The notes under the pieces were generated by a model. That model worked only from the letters and a program-made list of their open reading frames with translations. It was not told the DNA's origin and searched no databases. A stretch of DNA of 64,000 nt from Alkalilimnicola ehrlichii (GTDB taxonomy: Bacteria > Pseudomonadota > Gammaproteobacteria > Nitrococcales > AK92). The translations under genes were made by a program, and so were the position numbers. This document shows positions 25,834-34,629 of this stretch, one piece after another; the stretch's first letter is position 1; every line of letters starts with the position of its first letter. Location of the stretch: contig NZ_NFZV01000009.1 of assembly GCF_003399765.1 (NCBI RefSeq), positions 1 through 64,000 on the forward strand, written 5' to 3'.

Positions 25834-27132
25834 ATGAGCCTTGAAGTATTCGAACAGATCGAGTCGGAAGTTCGCGGCTATGTACGCAACTTTCCGGTTG
25901 TTTTCGATCGGGCGGAAGGTGTTTACCTGTATGCGGTGGACGAGACGCCTTACCTGGATTTTTTCTCCGGTGCCAGTGTGCTGAATTACGGCCACAACCA
26001 TCCGGAGTTGCGGCAGCCGTTGCTGGATTACATAGCCGCCGGGCGCATCACCCATAGCCTCGATATGGCTTCGCGGGCGAAGGAGATGTTTTTGCGTGAG
26101 TTCAAAGCGCGCATTCTCGAGCCGCGCGGGTTGCCTCATAAGGTTCAATTTCCGGGGCCGACGGGTACCAACAGCGTAGAGGCGGCCTTAAAGTTGGCAC
26201 GTAAGGTCAAAGGGCGAGAGAAGATCATGTCCTTTACCAATGCGTTCCATGGGATGACGTTGGGCTCGCTATCGGTGACTGGGAATGCCTTCAAGCGTAG
26301 CGGTGCGGGGTTGCCGCTAACCCACAGCGATTCGATGCCGTTTTGTCATTACTTCGGCGACGATTTCGACACGATCGAATACATCGACCGCTTGTTGGCG
26401 GATCAAGGGTCCGGAGTGGACTTGCCGGCCGCCGCAATTGTCGAGACCGTGCAGGCCGAAGGCGGGATTAATGTGGCGGATTTCGATTGGTTGCGTCGGT
26501 TGGAGGCCTTATGCCGGCAACACGACATGCTGCTTATTCTCGACGACATTCAAATGGGCTGCGGTCGTACGGGCAAATTCTTTAGCTTCGAAGATGCGGG
26601 GATTAACCCCGACATCATCTGCTTGTCGAAATCGATCAGCGGCTACGGCCTTCCGCTTGCGTTAACGCTTGTGAAGCCGGAGTACGATATCTGGGAGCCC
26701 GGCGAACATAATGGGACGTTTCGGGGGCACAACCTCGCCTTTGTAACGGCCACCAAGGCATTGCAGCTTTTCTGGTGCGACGACCAATTAAGCCAGGAGG
26801 TTGACCGCAAAGGGCGTCTTATTAACGATCATTTACAGGGGTTAGCGCGACGGTATCCCGAGCTGAAAGCGGATGTTCGCGGCCGTGGGATGATGCAAGG
26901 CATCGCGTTTGCTAACGCCGATATGGCCGGCACCGTATCGAAGCGGGCTTTTCAACATCAATTGATTGTCGAAACGTCGGGCCCCGAAGGCGAGGTTTTA
27001 AAGCTCATGCCGCCGCTCACCATCGACGAGGCGGATCTTAGCAAAGGTTTGGCGATTGTCGATCAGGCGCTAGCGGAAGCTGTCGCCGTGCACGGCGGCG
27101 ACAGCATGCCGGTGAGAGCCATTTTCGATTGA
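25834..27132 (+). CDS. ectB: Diaminobutyrate--2-oxoglutarate transaminase, EctB-like
   Basis: A 432-residue PLP-dependent class III aminotransferase. In ectoine synthesis EctB makes L-2,4-diaminobutyrate from aspartate semialdehyde. The ATG at 25834 follows GAGGAGG and gives an EctB-like N-terminus ('FEQIESEVRGYVRNFP'). Landmarks are 'FFSGASVLNYGHNHP', 'FPGPTGTNSVEAALKLAR', 'LILDDIQMGCGRTGKFFS' and the PLP lysine in 'CLSKSISGYGLPLAL'. Neither ectA nor ectC is next to it, so it is an orphan; it might serve ectoine made from a separate locus or another diaminobutyrate pathway such as a siderophore. Hence the symbol is by similarity. Confidence 0.85.
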   Translation: MSLEVFEQIESEVRGYVRNFPVVFDRAEGVYLYAVDETPYLDFFSGASVLNYGHNHPELRQPLLDYIAAGRITHSLDMASRAKEMFLREFKARILEPRGLPHKVQFPGPTGTNSVEAALKLARKVKGREKIMSFTNAFHGMTLGSLSVTGNAFKRSGAGLPLTHSDSMPFCHYFGDDFDTIEYIDRLLADQGSGVDLPAAAIVETVQAEGGINVADFDWLRRLEALCRQHDMLLILDDIQMGCGRTGKFFSFEDAGINPDIICLSKSISGYGLPLALTLVKPEYDIWEPGEHNGTFRGHNLAFVTATKALQLFWCDDQLSQEVDRKGRLINDHLQGLARRYPELKADVRGRGMMQGIAFANADMAGTVSKRAFQHQLIVETSGPEGEVLKLMPPLTIDEADLSKGLAIVDQALAEAVAVHGGDSMPVRAIFD

Positions 27133-27187
27133 TTGCGACGCGTCCTGCCAAAACGCAGGTCTTACACTTTATGTAAGAGGCCGGTGT

Positions 27188-28000
27188 TCAGCGTACCTGT
27201 AACGGTGCTTTCTCTTGAGTCGCCGCGCCGGTTTCGTCTTCCCATGCTAGGGTCAGGGTTCCCGCTTCCTCGGGACGCACATGGAAGCGCAAATAGGGGT
27301 TGGCGGAAATCGAGGTGTTAAAGCGCGCTTCCAGTACGGTGCGGTCGTCTAACGTTGCGGTGAAGCGATTTATTAGCCGGCGGGGAATGATTTCGCCGTC
27401 GGCGCCCTCGCGTAAGCCGGTTTCCATCGGATGGTTGATCATGGTGAGTACTTCGCCGATTTCGCCCCGCGCGAGCTCGTTGGGTACGCGGTAGCGGGCG
27501 TTCATGATGTTGTCGGCATCGTAAGTGTCCGCACGCGTTAAACAGCCGTTTACGGTAACACGTGCCTCGCGGCTGCTGACGAGATACTCGCCGCTGTTCG
27601 TGCGGGCGACGGCGATGACTTCTTGAGTTTCGTTGAGTCGGATTCGCGTCGCGATCCGAGCCAGCCCCGTATGCGGGGTGAGCCGGAAGCTGGCGATTTC
27701 GGGGTTCGGGTTGCGGGTGGCGAATAGATGAATTTCTTCGATGTAGTCGTCATCCCGCATCCGGCTGTCAGCCGTGACTGTCAGCGGGACGGAGCTCCCG
27801 TCCTCGGAAACTAGGGGAATATCCAACCCGATCCCGTTGGTGCGCGGCGTCGCGCCGTCGAGTAAGGCTTTTACCGGCTCAAAGCGTTCCCACACAGGGG
27901 CGGCGTATGCTGTCGCCGAGCCAAGCAGTGTAAGCGCGGCGGCTATACTTAGGCCGGCAACTGTCCGCCTCAGGAAGCGAGTTACAATGGTTGTCGTCAT
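27188..28000 (-). CDS. SoxYZ-like sulfur carrier fusion protein
   Basis: A 270-residue exported protein with a signal peptide ending near 'TAYAAPVWERF'. The N-terminal half resembles SoxY and the C-terminal half SoxZ, as in the fused carriers found with quinoprotein or sulfur-oxidation genes. SoxY normally ends with a Gly-rich arm carrying the sulfur-binding Cys (GGCGG). Here the matching position, between the two halves, reads 'VTVNGCLTRADTYD': the Cys is kept but the flanking glycines are mostly lost. The ATG at 28000 is preferred to a TTG at 28009. It overlaps or abuts the YeeE gene stop, so it is the last gene of the cytochrome c-FccB-YeeE operon. It probably carries thiosulfate or sulfide-derived sulfur. 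Confidence 0.8.
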   Translation of the reverse strand: MTTTIVTRFLRRTVAGLSIAAALTLLGSATAYAAPVWERFEPVKALLDGATPRTNGIGLDIPLVSEDGSSVPLTVTADSRMRDDDYIEEIHLFATRNPNPEIASFRLTPHTGLARIATRIRLNETQEVIAVARTNSGEYLVSSREARVTVNGCLTRADTYDADNIMNARYRVPNELARGEIGEVLTMINHPMETGLREGADGEIIPRRLINRFTATLDDRTVLEARFNTSISANPYLRFHVRPEEAGTLTLAWEDETGAATQEKAPLQVR

Positions 28001-28005
28001 ACCTA

Positions 28006-29058
28006 TCAAACCGTCGATAACCGTAGTGGGCCGCGTACGCCAAGCCAGGCGCCGACTAATATGCCCGCGACAGCAATAAAGGAGCCGAGCGCTAGGGTGG
28101 ACAGCCCCGTTAAGCCTTGGCCGATCGAGCAGCCTAGCGCTGCGGCGCCACCTACGCCCATGAACAGGCCTCCGATAATATATCGCACCATTCGTTGCGG
28201 AGTAGGGAAGCCTTGCAGTTGGGCGCTGCCCGTCAATAACGCGGTCGCAAGCGATCCAGCTACTATACCAGCCACCACCGTTACGCCGAAACTTAAAGCC
28301 GTGCCTGTCGAGAGCATGACATATTGAATACTGTTACTGGCCGGGGCGATAAAGGTTAACGAGGCGAGGCTTACCGGGTCGAAGTCGTCGGCGCCGAGAT
28401 AACCGGTGGCAAACCACCCGGCCGGGACCAGAAGTCCGATGGTAAAACCACCCAGGATATGCCGGGGTGAACGTCGAAACAGCGGATCGGCAAGAGCAAA
28501 CAATAATAGCGGAACGGCAACCGCAGCAACGGCTAGCGTAAGTGCGAGCGTAGGGCTCACCCCCCAATGACTAAGTACGCCGCTAAGGCTTGCGTCCGCG
28601 AAAGGAAGCGCTAAGGTCGTTGCTTCGGTGATCGACAGGCGTAGCGGCGCCAGCAAGCCGGTGAGCGTCATTTGGCCGGCAATACCGAGCATCAGCAGCA
28701 CGACTAAGGAGCGCAGATTGCCGCTGCCGAGCAAAACTAAGGCCCTGGCGCCACAGCCATTGGCCAGCATCATTCCGTAGCCGAATAGTAAACCGCCGCC
28801 TAGGTAAGCCAGCCAAGGCAGGCCAGGCTGAATATAGAGCGAGCGGTTGAGGTTGAAGTAGCCGTATGCGGCTAAAATTTGGGAGCCGATGAGAGCGATG
28901 GCGCAGGCTAGCGCAAAGGCACGCAACATACGACCGTCGCGCTCCTGCGCATAGCGTCGTATGCCGCTGGTTAAGCAAAAGCCGGTGCGCTGTCCGACCG
29001 CGCCAAAGATCAGGCCGATAACCAGCCCGGACCAGGCGACCAGAACGGTGTTACTCAT
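28006..29058 (-). CDS. YeeE/YedE-family sulfur-compound transporter
   Basis: A 350-residue membrane protein with about 9-10 helices. The conserved cysteines of the thiosulfate transporter TsuA/YeeE family are present: 'GQRTGFCLTSG', 'MLANGCGARALVLLG' and 'AALGCSIGQGLTG'. In YeeE such Cys residues pass thiosulfate by transient hydrogen bonding. It lies between FccB and the SoxYZ-like carrier on the same strand, so uptake or movement of a sulfur compound across the inner membrane fits the module. Confidence 0.9.
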   Translation of the reverse strand: MSNTVLVAWSGLVIGLIFGAVGQRTGFCLTSGIRRYAQERDGRMLRAFALACAIALIGSQILAAYGYFNLNRSLYIQPGLPWLAYLGGGLLFGYGMMLANGCGARALVLLGSGNLRSLVVLLMLGIAGQMTLTGLLAPLRLSITEATTLALPFADASLSGVLSHWGVSPTLALTLAVAAVAVPLLLFALADPLFRRSPRHILGGFTIGLLVPAGWFATGYLGADDFDPVSLASLTFIAPASNSIQYVMLSTGTALSFGVTVVAGIVAGSLATALLTGSAQLQGFPTPQRMVRYIIGGLFMGVGGAAALGCSIGQGLTGLSTLALGSFIAVAGILVGAWLGVRGPLRLSTV

Positions 29059-29109
29059 GATCCTACCTTGTATTAGGAAACGTCGAACGAAGCTTTGGCT
29101 GTTTTGGCC

Positions 29110-29151
29110 AAACGATGCGGCCGGGCCAAGGTTCGCCCGGCCGCATCGTTT
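29110..29151 (-). terminator. Strong intercistronic hairpin between fccB and yeeE
   Basis: A perfect 17-bp stem (29110-29126 with 29135-29151) begins 10 bases after the fccB stop. On the minus strand it is followed by GGCC and mixed sequence, not a U run. It likely sets the ratio of the upstream cytochrome/FccB message to the downstream genes. Confidence 0.65.
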
Positions 29152-29160
29152 GCCTATTGT

Positions 29161-30483
29161 TTAGCCTAGGGCCAAGGGAAGGTCGGATGTGCCCCAGGTG
29201 TCCTGACAAATGGCGTTGTACCAATTGACGGCGTAGCGCGCTTCACGTTGCCGGAAGTCCGCCGGCGCGCCAAGCGGGCTTAGACCGCCTGCCGTCTCCA
29301 CGATATGTCCATCTTCTACACCGTAAACACCGGCAACGGAAATTCCGTAGTCGGGGCTGATTAAGCTGTAGCAGGTGTTGGTCCAGCGCGCTTCCAGCGG
29401 CTCCCGCCCATCCAGGTCGGCGACGATGGCGGCAGCTACCACTTTGGCTTGATTATTGGCGCAGAAGCCGGACTTCGGCATAGGGGCAGCGACACTGGCA
29501 TCGCCGACGACATAGATGTCCGACACCATTTTCGACTCGAAAGTCTGCGGTTTGACCGGTGCCCATCCCGTCGTATCGATAACCCCGGCGCGGACGGCGA
29601 TAAAGCCGGCCTTCTGCGGGGGAACGATATTCATCGCGTCAGCTTTGTGAAGCGTACCGAACTCGGTTTCGACTTCCCCCGCTTGGGCATCCACGCGCAC
29701 CACACGGCCGTCGTCGGACAGTCCGACCCATTCGATCATGTCGCCGTAGACCGCCTTCCAACCTTCCATAAAAAGGCCTTGTTTGGAAAAGGCATCTTTG
29801 GCGTCAAGCAGAAGGATCTTCGATTTCGGTTTGTGTTGCTTGAAATAATGAGCGATCAAGCTCACGCGCTCATAGGGCCCTGGCGGGCAGCGGAAGGGGT
29901 TGGCGGGAGCGGATAGGATGAACGTCCCGCCGTCTTCCATAGCCTCTAGCCGGTCGCGAAGCAATTTCGTCTGCGGTCCGGCTTTCCAGGCGTGAGGCGC
30001 TATTTCGGCAGCTGCTTGGTCGTAACCTTCCAGTGCATCCCAGCGAATATCAATGCCCGGGGACAAAACCAGTTTGTCGTAGCCAAGTACCCGCCCATCG
30101 GCTAGTCGAACCGTTTTCGCGCTACCGTCCACGTCTTCCGCCAGGGTGTGAATAACTTCCACCTGATAGCGCTGTTTCAGTTCTTCGTAACCGTGACCGA
30201 TGAGCTGCATATCGCGCAGCCCGCCTAGGTACAGGTTGCTGAAAGGGCAGGTATAGAAGCGCTCTGCCGGCTCGATCAGGGCTACCTGGATGTCCGGGTT
30301 GAAAAGTTTAATGTATTTAGCCGCGGTGGCACCGCCGAAACCGCCGCCGATAACGATGACCCGACCTGCCGGCGCGCCGTTGCGCGAACAGCCGGCTATA
30401 CCGAGGCTGCCGGCGGCCGAAACGGCACCGGCCGCGCCCAAGAACTTTAACAGCTCACGCCGCGTTATGTTGCCTTGTTTCAT
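29161..30483 (-). CDS. fccB: Flavocytochrome c sulfide dehydrogenase, flavoprotein subunit
   Basis: A 440-residue Tat-exported flavoprotein ('ITRRELLKFLGAAGA' is the twin-arginine signal). The FAD motif is 'VIVIGGGFGGATAAKYIK'. 'FYTCPFSNLYLGG', 'NPFRCPPGPYERVSLIAHY' and 'SGFCANNQAK' are FCSD landmarks, the cysteines in the second region and 'NTCYSLI' supplying the redox-active disulfide. It oxidises sulfide to sulfur in the periplasm and hands electrons to a cytochrome c. The gene just upstream encodes that cytochrome, 12 bases away. Confidence 0.92.
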   Translation of the reverse strand: MKQGNITRRELLKFLGAAGAVSAAGSLGIAGCSRNGAPAGRVIVIGGGFGGATAAKYIKLFNPDIQVALIEPAERFYTCPFSNLYLGGLRDMQLIGHGYEELKQRYQVEVIHTLAEDVDGSAKTVRLADGRVLGYDKLVLSPGIDIRWDALEGYDQAAAEIAPHAWKAGPQTKLLRDRLEAMEDGGTFILSAPANPFRCPPGPYERVSLIAHYFKQHKPKSKILLLDAKDAFSKQGLFMEGWKAVYGDMIEWVGLSDDGRVVRVDAQAGEVETEFGTLHKADAMNIVPPQKAGFIAVRAGVIDTTGWAPVKPQTFESKMVSDIYVVGDASVAAPMPKSGFCANNQAKVVAAAIVADLDGREPLEARWTNTCYSLISPDYGISVAGVYGVEDGHIVETAGGLSPLGAPADFRQREARYAVNWYNAICQDTWGTSDLPLALG

Positions 30484-30495
30484 GAGTCTCCCCTC

Positions 30496-30816
30496 TTATT
30501 CGATAGCGGCAAAGTAGCGGGCGATGGCTTCAAGCTCGGCTTCGCTGTAGTTAGCCACCACGCGATCCATCACGGTTGCATGGGAGGCTTCGCCGCTTTG
30601 AAATGCCAGCAGTTGTTGCCGCAACACATCGTAAGAGCGACCGGCTAGCGGCGGCACTGCGCCCGACATTCTTCCTTGCGTTCCATGGCAGGTAGCGCAG
30701 GAGGCCGCTAACAGGGAGGTTTGTCGTGTCGAGATTTCATCGGTGTCCGCAGTGGCGACCGTTCCCCATAGCAATAGGCCGCCGAGCGTCAGAGCGAGTG
30801 ATAGATGTCGATCCAT
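30496..30816 (-). CDS. Monoheme cytochrome c, probable FccA-type partner
   Basis: A 106-residue class I cytochrome c. I take the ATG at 30816, which opens a good signal peptide ('LSLALTLGGLLLWGTVATA'); a longer frame reaches 30864. The single heme site is 'AASCATCHG' and the probable axial Met is in 'HATVMDRVV'. It begins the operon with fccB, yeeE and the SoxYZ-like gene, so it probably accepts electrons from FccB. The symbol fccA is left out because FccA proteins vary between one and two hemes. Confidence 0.88.
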   Translation of the reverse strand: MDRHLSLALTLGGLLLWGTVATADTDEISTRQTSLLAASCATCHGTQGRMSGAVPPLAGRSYDVLRQQLLAFQSGEASHATVMDRVVANYSEAELEAIARYFAAIE

Positions 30817-31041
30817 AGCGCGAGTCTCGTTGTTCTTTTGCAATTTGGAGGGGTGTGTTCTCAATAAAAAATTAGTAGGCCGTAAGACTACGACTACTTG
30901 GGCGATTACGCAAAGAACCTGTACGCGGATTACGTCAATCCATGCTTGTGTTGGCTGCCTGCGGCTTGAGACTCATGGCTTGAAGCAACGCGCAAACGGC
31001 CCGATAGCCAAAGGTAAGTAACGATCGAAGCGGAGCGGACG

Positions 31042-31398
31042 ATGGGGAGCCTGGTATGGTTTGACCGTATCGTATTGATACTGGGGCTATGGTTAGTGCT
31101 GGCGGCGTTTATTCTGCCGATGCCTGACGGTGTGACGGGCGCACCGGGTCTTAATTCGCTGCTGACGGGTTTGCTGTTGGTGTTGTTTTCGGGGGCCGCT
31201 ATCGTACTTGGCGGCCGTTGGCAGGATTGGCTCAATCTTCTGCTCGGAATCTGGCTAATACTTGCGCCTTGGGTCTTAGGGTACCTGGAGGTGCCTGTCG
31301 CCGCCTGGGTGCACACGATTCTCGGTCTGATCGTCGCGGCTATTTCCTTGTTCGCGATCGTGCAAAAGGCACGGATGGGTAAGGTGTTCGAGCGCTAA
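31042..31398 (+). CDS. SPW-repeat membrane protein
   Basis: A 118-residue inner-membrane protein with four helices arranged as two related units, 'RIVLILGLWLVLAAFIL' and 'WLNLLLGIWLILAPWVLGY'; the second contains the A-P-W form of the SPW repeat. The function of the family is unknown. The ATG follows GGAGCGG. It stands alone, divergent from the cytochrome c operon. Confidence 0.75.
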   Translation: MGSLVWFDRIVLILGLWLVLAAFILPMPDGVTGAPGLNSLLTGLLLVLFSGAAIVLGGRWQDWLNLLLGIWLILAPWVLGYLEVPVAAWVHTILGLIVAAISLFAIVQKARMGKVFER

Positions 31399-31447
31399 GT
31401 CGGCACTAAAACGTTTTATTCGTCCCTTCCACGGCCACAGCGCAAGA

Positions 31448-31675
31448 TCAGCCTCGGCCCATCATTTCGCCGAATGTCGCGGCGCGGGCTCCCGCAGGGG
31501 CGGGGGTTACGGCGAAGGAAAGGCCTTCGGCGCTAAGATAAACAAGATCTCCTGGGCAAATGTCGCCGCGCAGTGTTTTAGCCGGCACGTCAACCGGCCG
31601 GTTGTCGGCTGTGAGTAAGCGGATTGTTGCGCCCCGAATCGATTCTACGCGCAATACATGCTTACGTTCCCCCAT
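31448..31675 (-). CDS. Small protein of unknown function, probable beta-barrel
   Basis: I do not recognise it. The 75-residue product has strand-rich sequence ('HVLRVESIRGATIRLLTADN', 'GDLVYLSAEGLSFAVTP') suggesting a small beta-barrel such as an OB- or SH3-like domain. The ATG at 31675 has GGAGC upstream; an upstream ATG at 31705 has no ribosome site. No signal peptide. Codon use is like its neighbours. Confidence 0.5.
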   Translation of the reverse strand: MGERKHVLRVESIRGATIRLLTADNRPVDVPAKTLRGDICPGDLVYLSAEGLSFAVTPAPAGARAATFGEMMGRG

Positions 31676-31815
31676 GTGTGCAGTGCTCCGGCGCTGAAAT
31701 TCCATAGCAGGCGGTATTTAATCACATAAGACCGCAAAAGACCTCAGTGTATCGTATGGTAATAGCTGTCTCACATGCGCGGAGAAGGCTTCGAGTGTTG
31801 AGGCACGATACAAAC

Positions 31816-32495
31816 CTACTCGAGCCCTGCCAAAACTCTAAACATAATGAGCGAGAAACTATTCAATAGGGCATGTGCGATGATAACTGGCCACAAACTT
31901 CCCCAGCGTAGCACTAGCCGCGCGAACACCACACCGATGACTGCCGTTTGAATCACCCCCACAGTCCCTGGTACATATGGCCCAGCCCAAACAGAATCGA
32001 TGAAATAATCACCGGGCCCCAGACTCCGCCGAGCAATATTTCGCAGCGTCGGAGGAGAAAACCTCGCGCAAGCACCTCTTCGTAGAAGCCGATAAACAAC
32101 ATCACCAGCAGGATGCCGGCCAGGGGTAGGCCGTCGCCGAGGATATCGGCGACGCCGGTGAGACGTTCCTGGTGTCCCTCTATCAACGAGGGCGCTAGGA
32201 TGTGGGCGAGTAGGTTAAGCACAAAGTTAACCGCGAAAGCAATCGCCAGCGCCTGTAGGCCTTCCAGCAAGTGTTGCGACGACGGTGTGCGCAGCCGAAG
32301 GTCGGCCCACCCTTCGCCGCGCAAGCGCAACAAAATGTCGATTCCTACTAAAATGATGACGCCTTGTAGGGCGAGAATCAGCATGAACGGGATACTGCCC
32401 ATGGTCGCTTGTGCGACAATGCCTGCAACAACCCCAGCTAATATGGTTAAAGCTAAAGCCAGTAAAATATCGATGAACGCCTGCGCTCGGTTCAT
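31816..32495 (-). CDS. CPBP intramembrane glutamic endopeptidase, frameshifted
   Basis: A membrane protease of the CAAX/Abi (CPBP) family, about 226 residues when repaired. The first frame ends early after 'FGLGHMYQGLWG'. The minus strand has five G at 31956-31960; a sixth restores 'GLWGVIQTAVIGVVFARL' and the frame runs to TAG at 31816 with the last family motif in 'IIAHALLNSFSLIMF'. Catalytic motifs are all present across both frames: EExxxR in 'YEEVLARGFLLRR', FxxxH in 'FGLGHM' and HxxxN in 'HALLN'. That the missing motif appears exactly in the shifted frame shows the gene was intact very recently or is intact and mis-read. Confidence 0.85.
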
Positions 32496-32584
32496 GAAGA
32501 CTGTTCCTGTTCAGCGTTTTCTGAGCCAGCTATGATGGGCCGCGCCCGCTGGGCGAACTAAGGTTAGTGAATAAAGGTGCCTTA

Positions 32585-33028
32585 ATGAGCGCTCTCAATT
32601 GGAAATTACCGCCGCCCTATATCTTACCGGTTACGGTGACCGAGGCGGATATCGACGAATTCGGCCACACTAATAATGTGGTGTACCTCGGCTGGTTGGA
32701 ACAAGTTGCCTGGGGGCACTCGAAGGACTTGGGATTATCCATTGCCGAATATCGCGAGCTTGGATTCGGATTGGTAGCGCGTAAGCATGAGCTGGAGTAT
32801 CTGTTGCCGACGTTTGCCGGCGACGAACTTTTGGTCGGAACCTGGATCAGCGGCAACGATGGCCGGTTATCGGTTTTCCGCGATTATCAAATTATTCGGC
32901 CTCGCGATGGTAAAACGGTTCTTACCGGATCGACTCATTGGGTGTGTGTCGATATGGAAAGCGGGCGTGCTCGACGTCTACCGCAGGTGTTCGTCGACGC
33001 TTATCGGCCGGAATCGGCCCCAGTTTAG
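32585..33028 (+). CDS. Acyl-CoA thioesterase, 4HBT hotdog fold
   Basis: A 147-residue hotdog-fold protein. 'ADIDEFGHTNNVVYLGWLEQ' holds the 4HBT catalytic segment (Asp/His at 'DEFGHTNN'), followed by 'VARKHELEYLLPTFAGDEL'. It hydrolyses acyl-CoA thioesters. The ATG at 32585 has AAAGG 7 bases upstream; an in-frame GTG at 32567 would add six residues. It faces away from the CPBP gene with a shared promoter region. Confidence 0.88.
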   Translation: MSALNWKLPPPYILPVTVTEADIDEFGHTNNVVYLGWLEQVAWGHSKDLGLSIAEYRELGFGLVARKHELEYLLPTFAGDELLVGTWISGNDGRLSVFRDYQIIRPRDGKTVLTGSTHWVCVDMESGRARRLPQVFVDAYRPESAPV

Positions 33029-33236
33029 TCTGTCCTTCCATTCTGCGAACTGGCTGTCAGTTTGACATGGCTTTCGTGTATTAAGTTACTCTTGTAGTTA
33101 AAGTAATTTCCTTATCCGTGAGGGCGCCTTCGAAGGTGCAGTAGCGGTAGGCTGTACGATGTCTTTTGGCACGAGCGGTTCGTAGAGGGCTCTTTGCTCA
33201 TACCCAAAAGAATAATTAATTTAAGGAGAGTCGAGG

Positions 33237-33809
33237 ATGTTCGACAGAGTGATGCGTGGAAGCCGGGACGGTGGTTTGGCTACGGAGAAGGACGACGAGC
33301 CGATGGTTGCGCCAACACCGGTGCAGTCTGCTCCGCAAAGTAGCGCCCGTGTCAGGGATGCGGCGGTTATCGGTCCGTCCATCCAGATTAATGGCGACTT
33401 GCGTGGCGAAGAGGATCTCGTCATCCAGGGGCAGGTGCACGGTACGATTCACCTGGCCGAAAACAGCCTGACGGTTGGTAGCGAAGGTAAAGTTTTTGCC
33501 GATGCTTATGCGCATACGATCATTGTAGAAGGTAAGGTCGAGGGCGATCTCTACGGAGCGGAGCGCGTTGCGATCAAGCGTAGCGGCGATGTTCGCGGCA
33601 ACATTTTCTCCCCGCGGGTTAGCTTAGAGGACGGCGGTCGCTTTAAAGGCATGATTGAAATGGACGAGCAGGAGGTTCGTAAAGCGTTCGGATTGCCCGC
33701 GAGCTCTGCCGCCGCCGGTGCGCCCCCTGTCAAACGCCCGGAAGTTGCGGACAAAGCTCCGCAAAAGCCTGAAGAAAAGGCCAAAACCGATGTTGCCGCG
33801 GCAAAATGA
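33237..33809 (+). CDS. Bactofilin (polymer-forming cytoskeletal protein)
   Basis: A 190-residue bactofilin. The beta-helical core spans about residues 38-140: 'IGPSIQINGDLRGEEDLVIQ' opens it and 'GKVEGDLYGAERVAIKRSGD' shows the repeating turns. The tail is Pro/Lys/Ala-rich. The first 35 residues are disordered and probably tether it to the membrane. Bactofilins polymerise without nucleotide and position cell-wall or polarity factors. AAGGAGAG is placed 6-7 bases before the ATG. The next gene starts 57 bases downstream. Confidence 0.93.
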   Translation: MFDRVMRGSRDGGLATEKDDEPMVAPTPVQSAPQSSARVRDAAVIGPSIQINGDLRGEEDLVIQGQVHGTIHLAENSLTVGSEGKVFADAYAHTIIVEGKVEGDLYGAERVAIKRSGDVRGNIFSPRVSLEDGGRFKGMIEMDEQEVRKAFGLPASSAAAGAPPVKRPEVADKAPQKPEEKAKTDVAAAK

Positions 33810-33866
33810 CGGTGCTCGATTCGGCCACGGGCTCTCTAGCCCTGGCCGCTAGGCGCTGTTAAAGCT

Positions 33867-34595
33867 ATGCAAGCGACGACAGAAAAGTCAGACAGTCAGG
33901 GGTTAGCGGGGCAGTTCCGAGCGCCGCTATTCGGTGAATTGGCTGCCAGAATGGGGTGCGATCAGCGGCGGGTGTTTCTCGAGCTGGGATCGGCGACGGC
34001 GGGGACGCTGGCTTATTTGCGCGGGTTTCGTTGTTGCTTAGCCGTTGCGGATGCCGCTGAAGAACTTCTGCGCCTTGGGAGCGAAGGTCCGGAGGTGCTT
34101 ACAGCACAACGACTCAAAGCCTTGCTGCCTGATGGTTTAGACGAGCCGGTCGATGCGGTATTTTGCTGGGATTTGCTGAATTACCTCAGTCAGCCGGCGC
34201 TTGCGGCCTTAGGTCGTCTATTTAGCGAAATTGTACGTCCCGACGGGTTGGTTCACGCCTTAGTTCAAACTCGAGACAATACGATTCCCGACCGTCCTGG
34301 GCGTTATGCGGCTATGGGGGCGGAAACGCTGTTTGGAGAAGCGGGGGAAAGCGCAGCTACGCGCGCGGCACCTCGATATACGCCGTGGGATCTGGAAAAG
34401 TACTGCGGTAATTTGGTTGTCGACCGTTCGGTGATGCTTCGCAATGGCATGCAGGAGTACTTACTGAGGGTGACTCCGGATGCTGCCGGGCCGCGGGAGA
34501 TTCCTGCTTTGTACCGTTCGGGGGGTGAGTTTTGGGGTTGTCGTTATCGGATAGCCCTGCTCGCCATAAAGCAACAAACAAAAAAGCCCCGCTAG
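33867..34595 (+). CDS. Methyltransferase-like protein of unknown function
   Basis: A 242-residue protein with the outline of a class I SAM methyltransferase: 'RVFLELGSATAGTLAYLRG' in the place of motif I, 'VDAVFCWDLLNYLSQPALA' for motif IV and 'IVRPDGLVHALVQTR' after it. Motif I lacks the usual G-x-G-x-G, so it may be a degenerate, non-catalytic relative. It follows the bactofilin gene closely, and similar pairs suggest a role near the bactofilin. Its TAG stop lies inside the loop of the terminator at 34581-34609. Confidence 0.6.
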   Translation: MQATTEKSDSQGLAGQFRAPLFGELAARMGCDQRRVFLELGSATAGTLAYLRGFRCCLAVADAAEELLRLGSEGPEVLTAQRLKALLPDGLDEPVDAVFCWDLLNYLSQPALAALGRLFSEIVRPDGLVHALVQTRDNTIPDRPGRYAAMGAETLFGEAGESAATRAAPRYTPWDLEKYCGNLVVDRSVMLRNGMQEYLLRVTPDAAGPREIPALYRSGGEFWGCRYRIALLAIKQQTKKPR

Positions 34596-34609
34596 AAGCG
34601 GGGCTTTTT
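34581..34609. terminator. Bidirectional rho-independent terminator
   Basis: AAAAAGCCCCGC (34581-34592) pairs perfectly with GCGGGGCTTTTT (34598-34609) around TAGAA. It closes the methyltransferase-like gene on the plus strand and acnB on the minus strand. Confidence 0.93.
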
Positions 34610-34629
34610 ATCACCGAGCTCAGTAGTCG

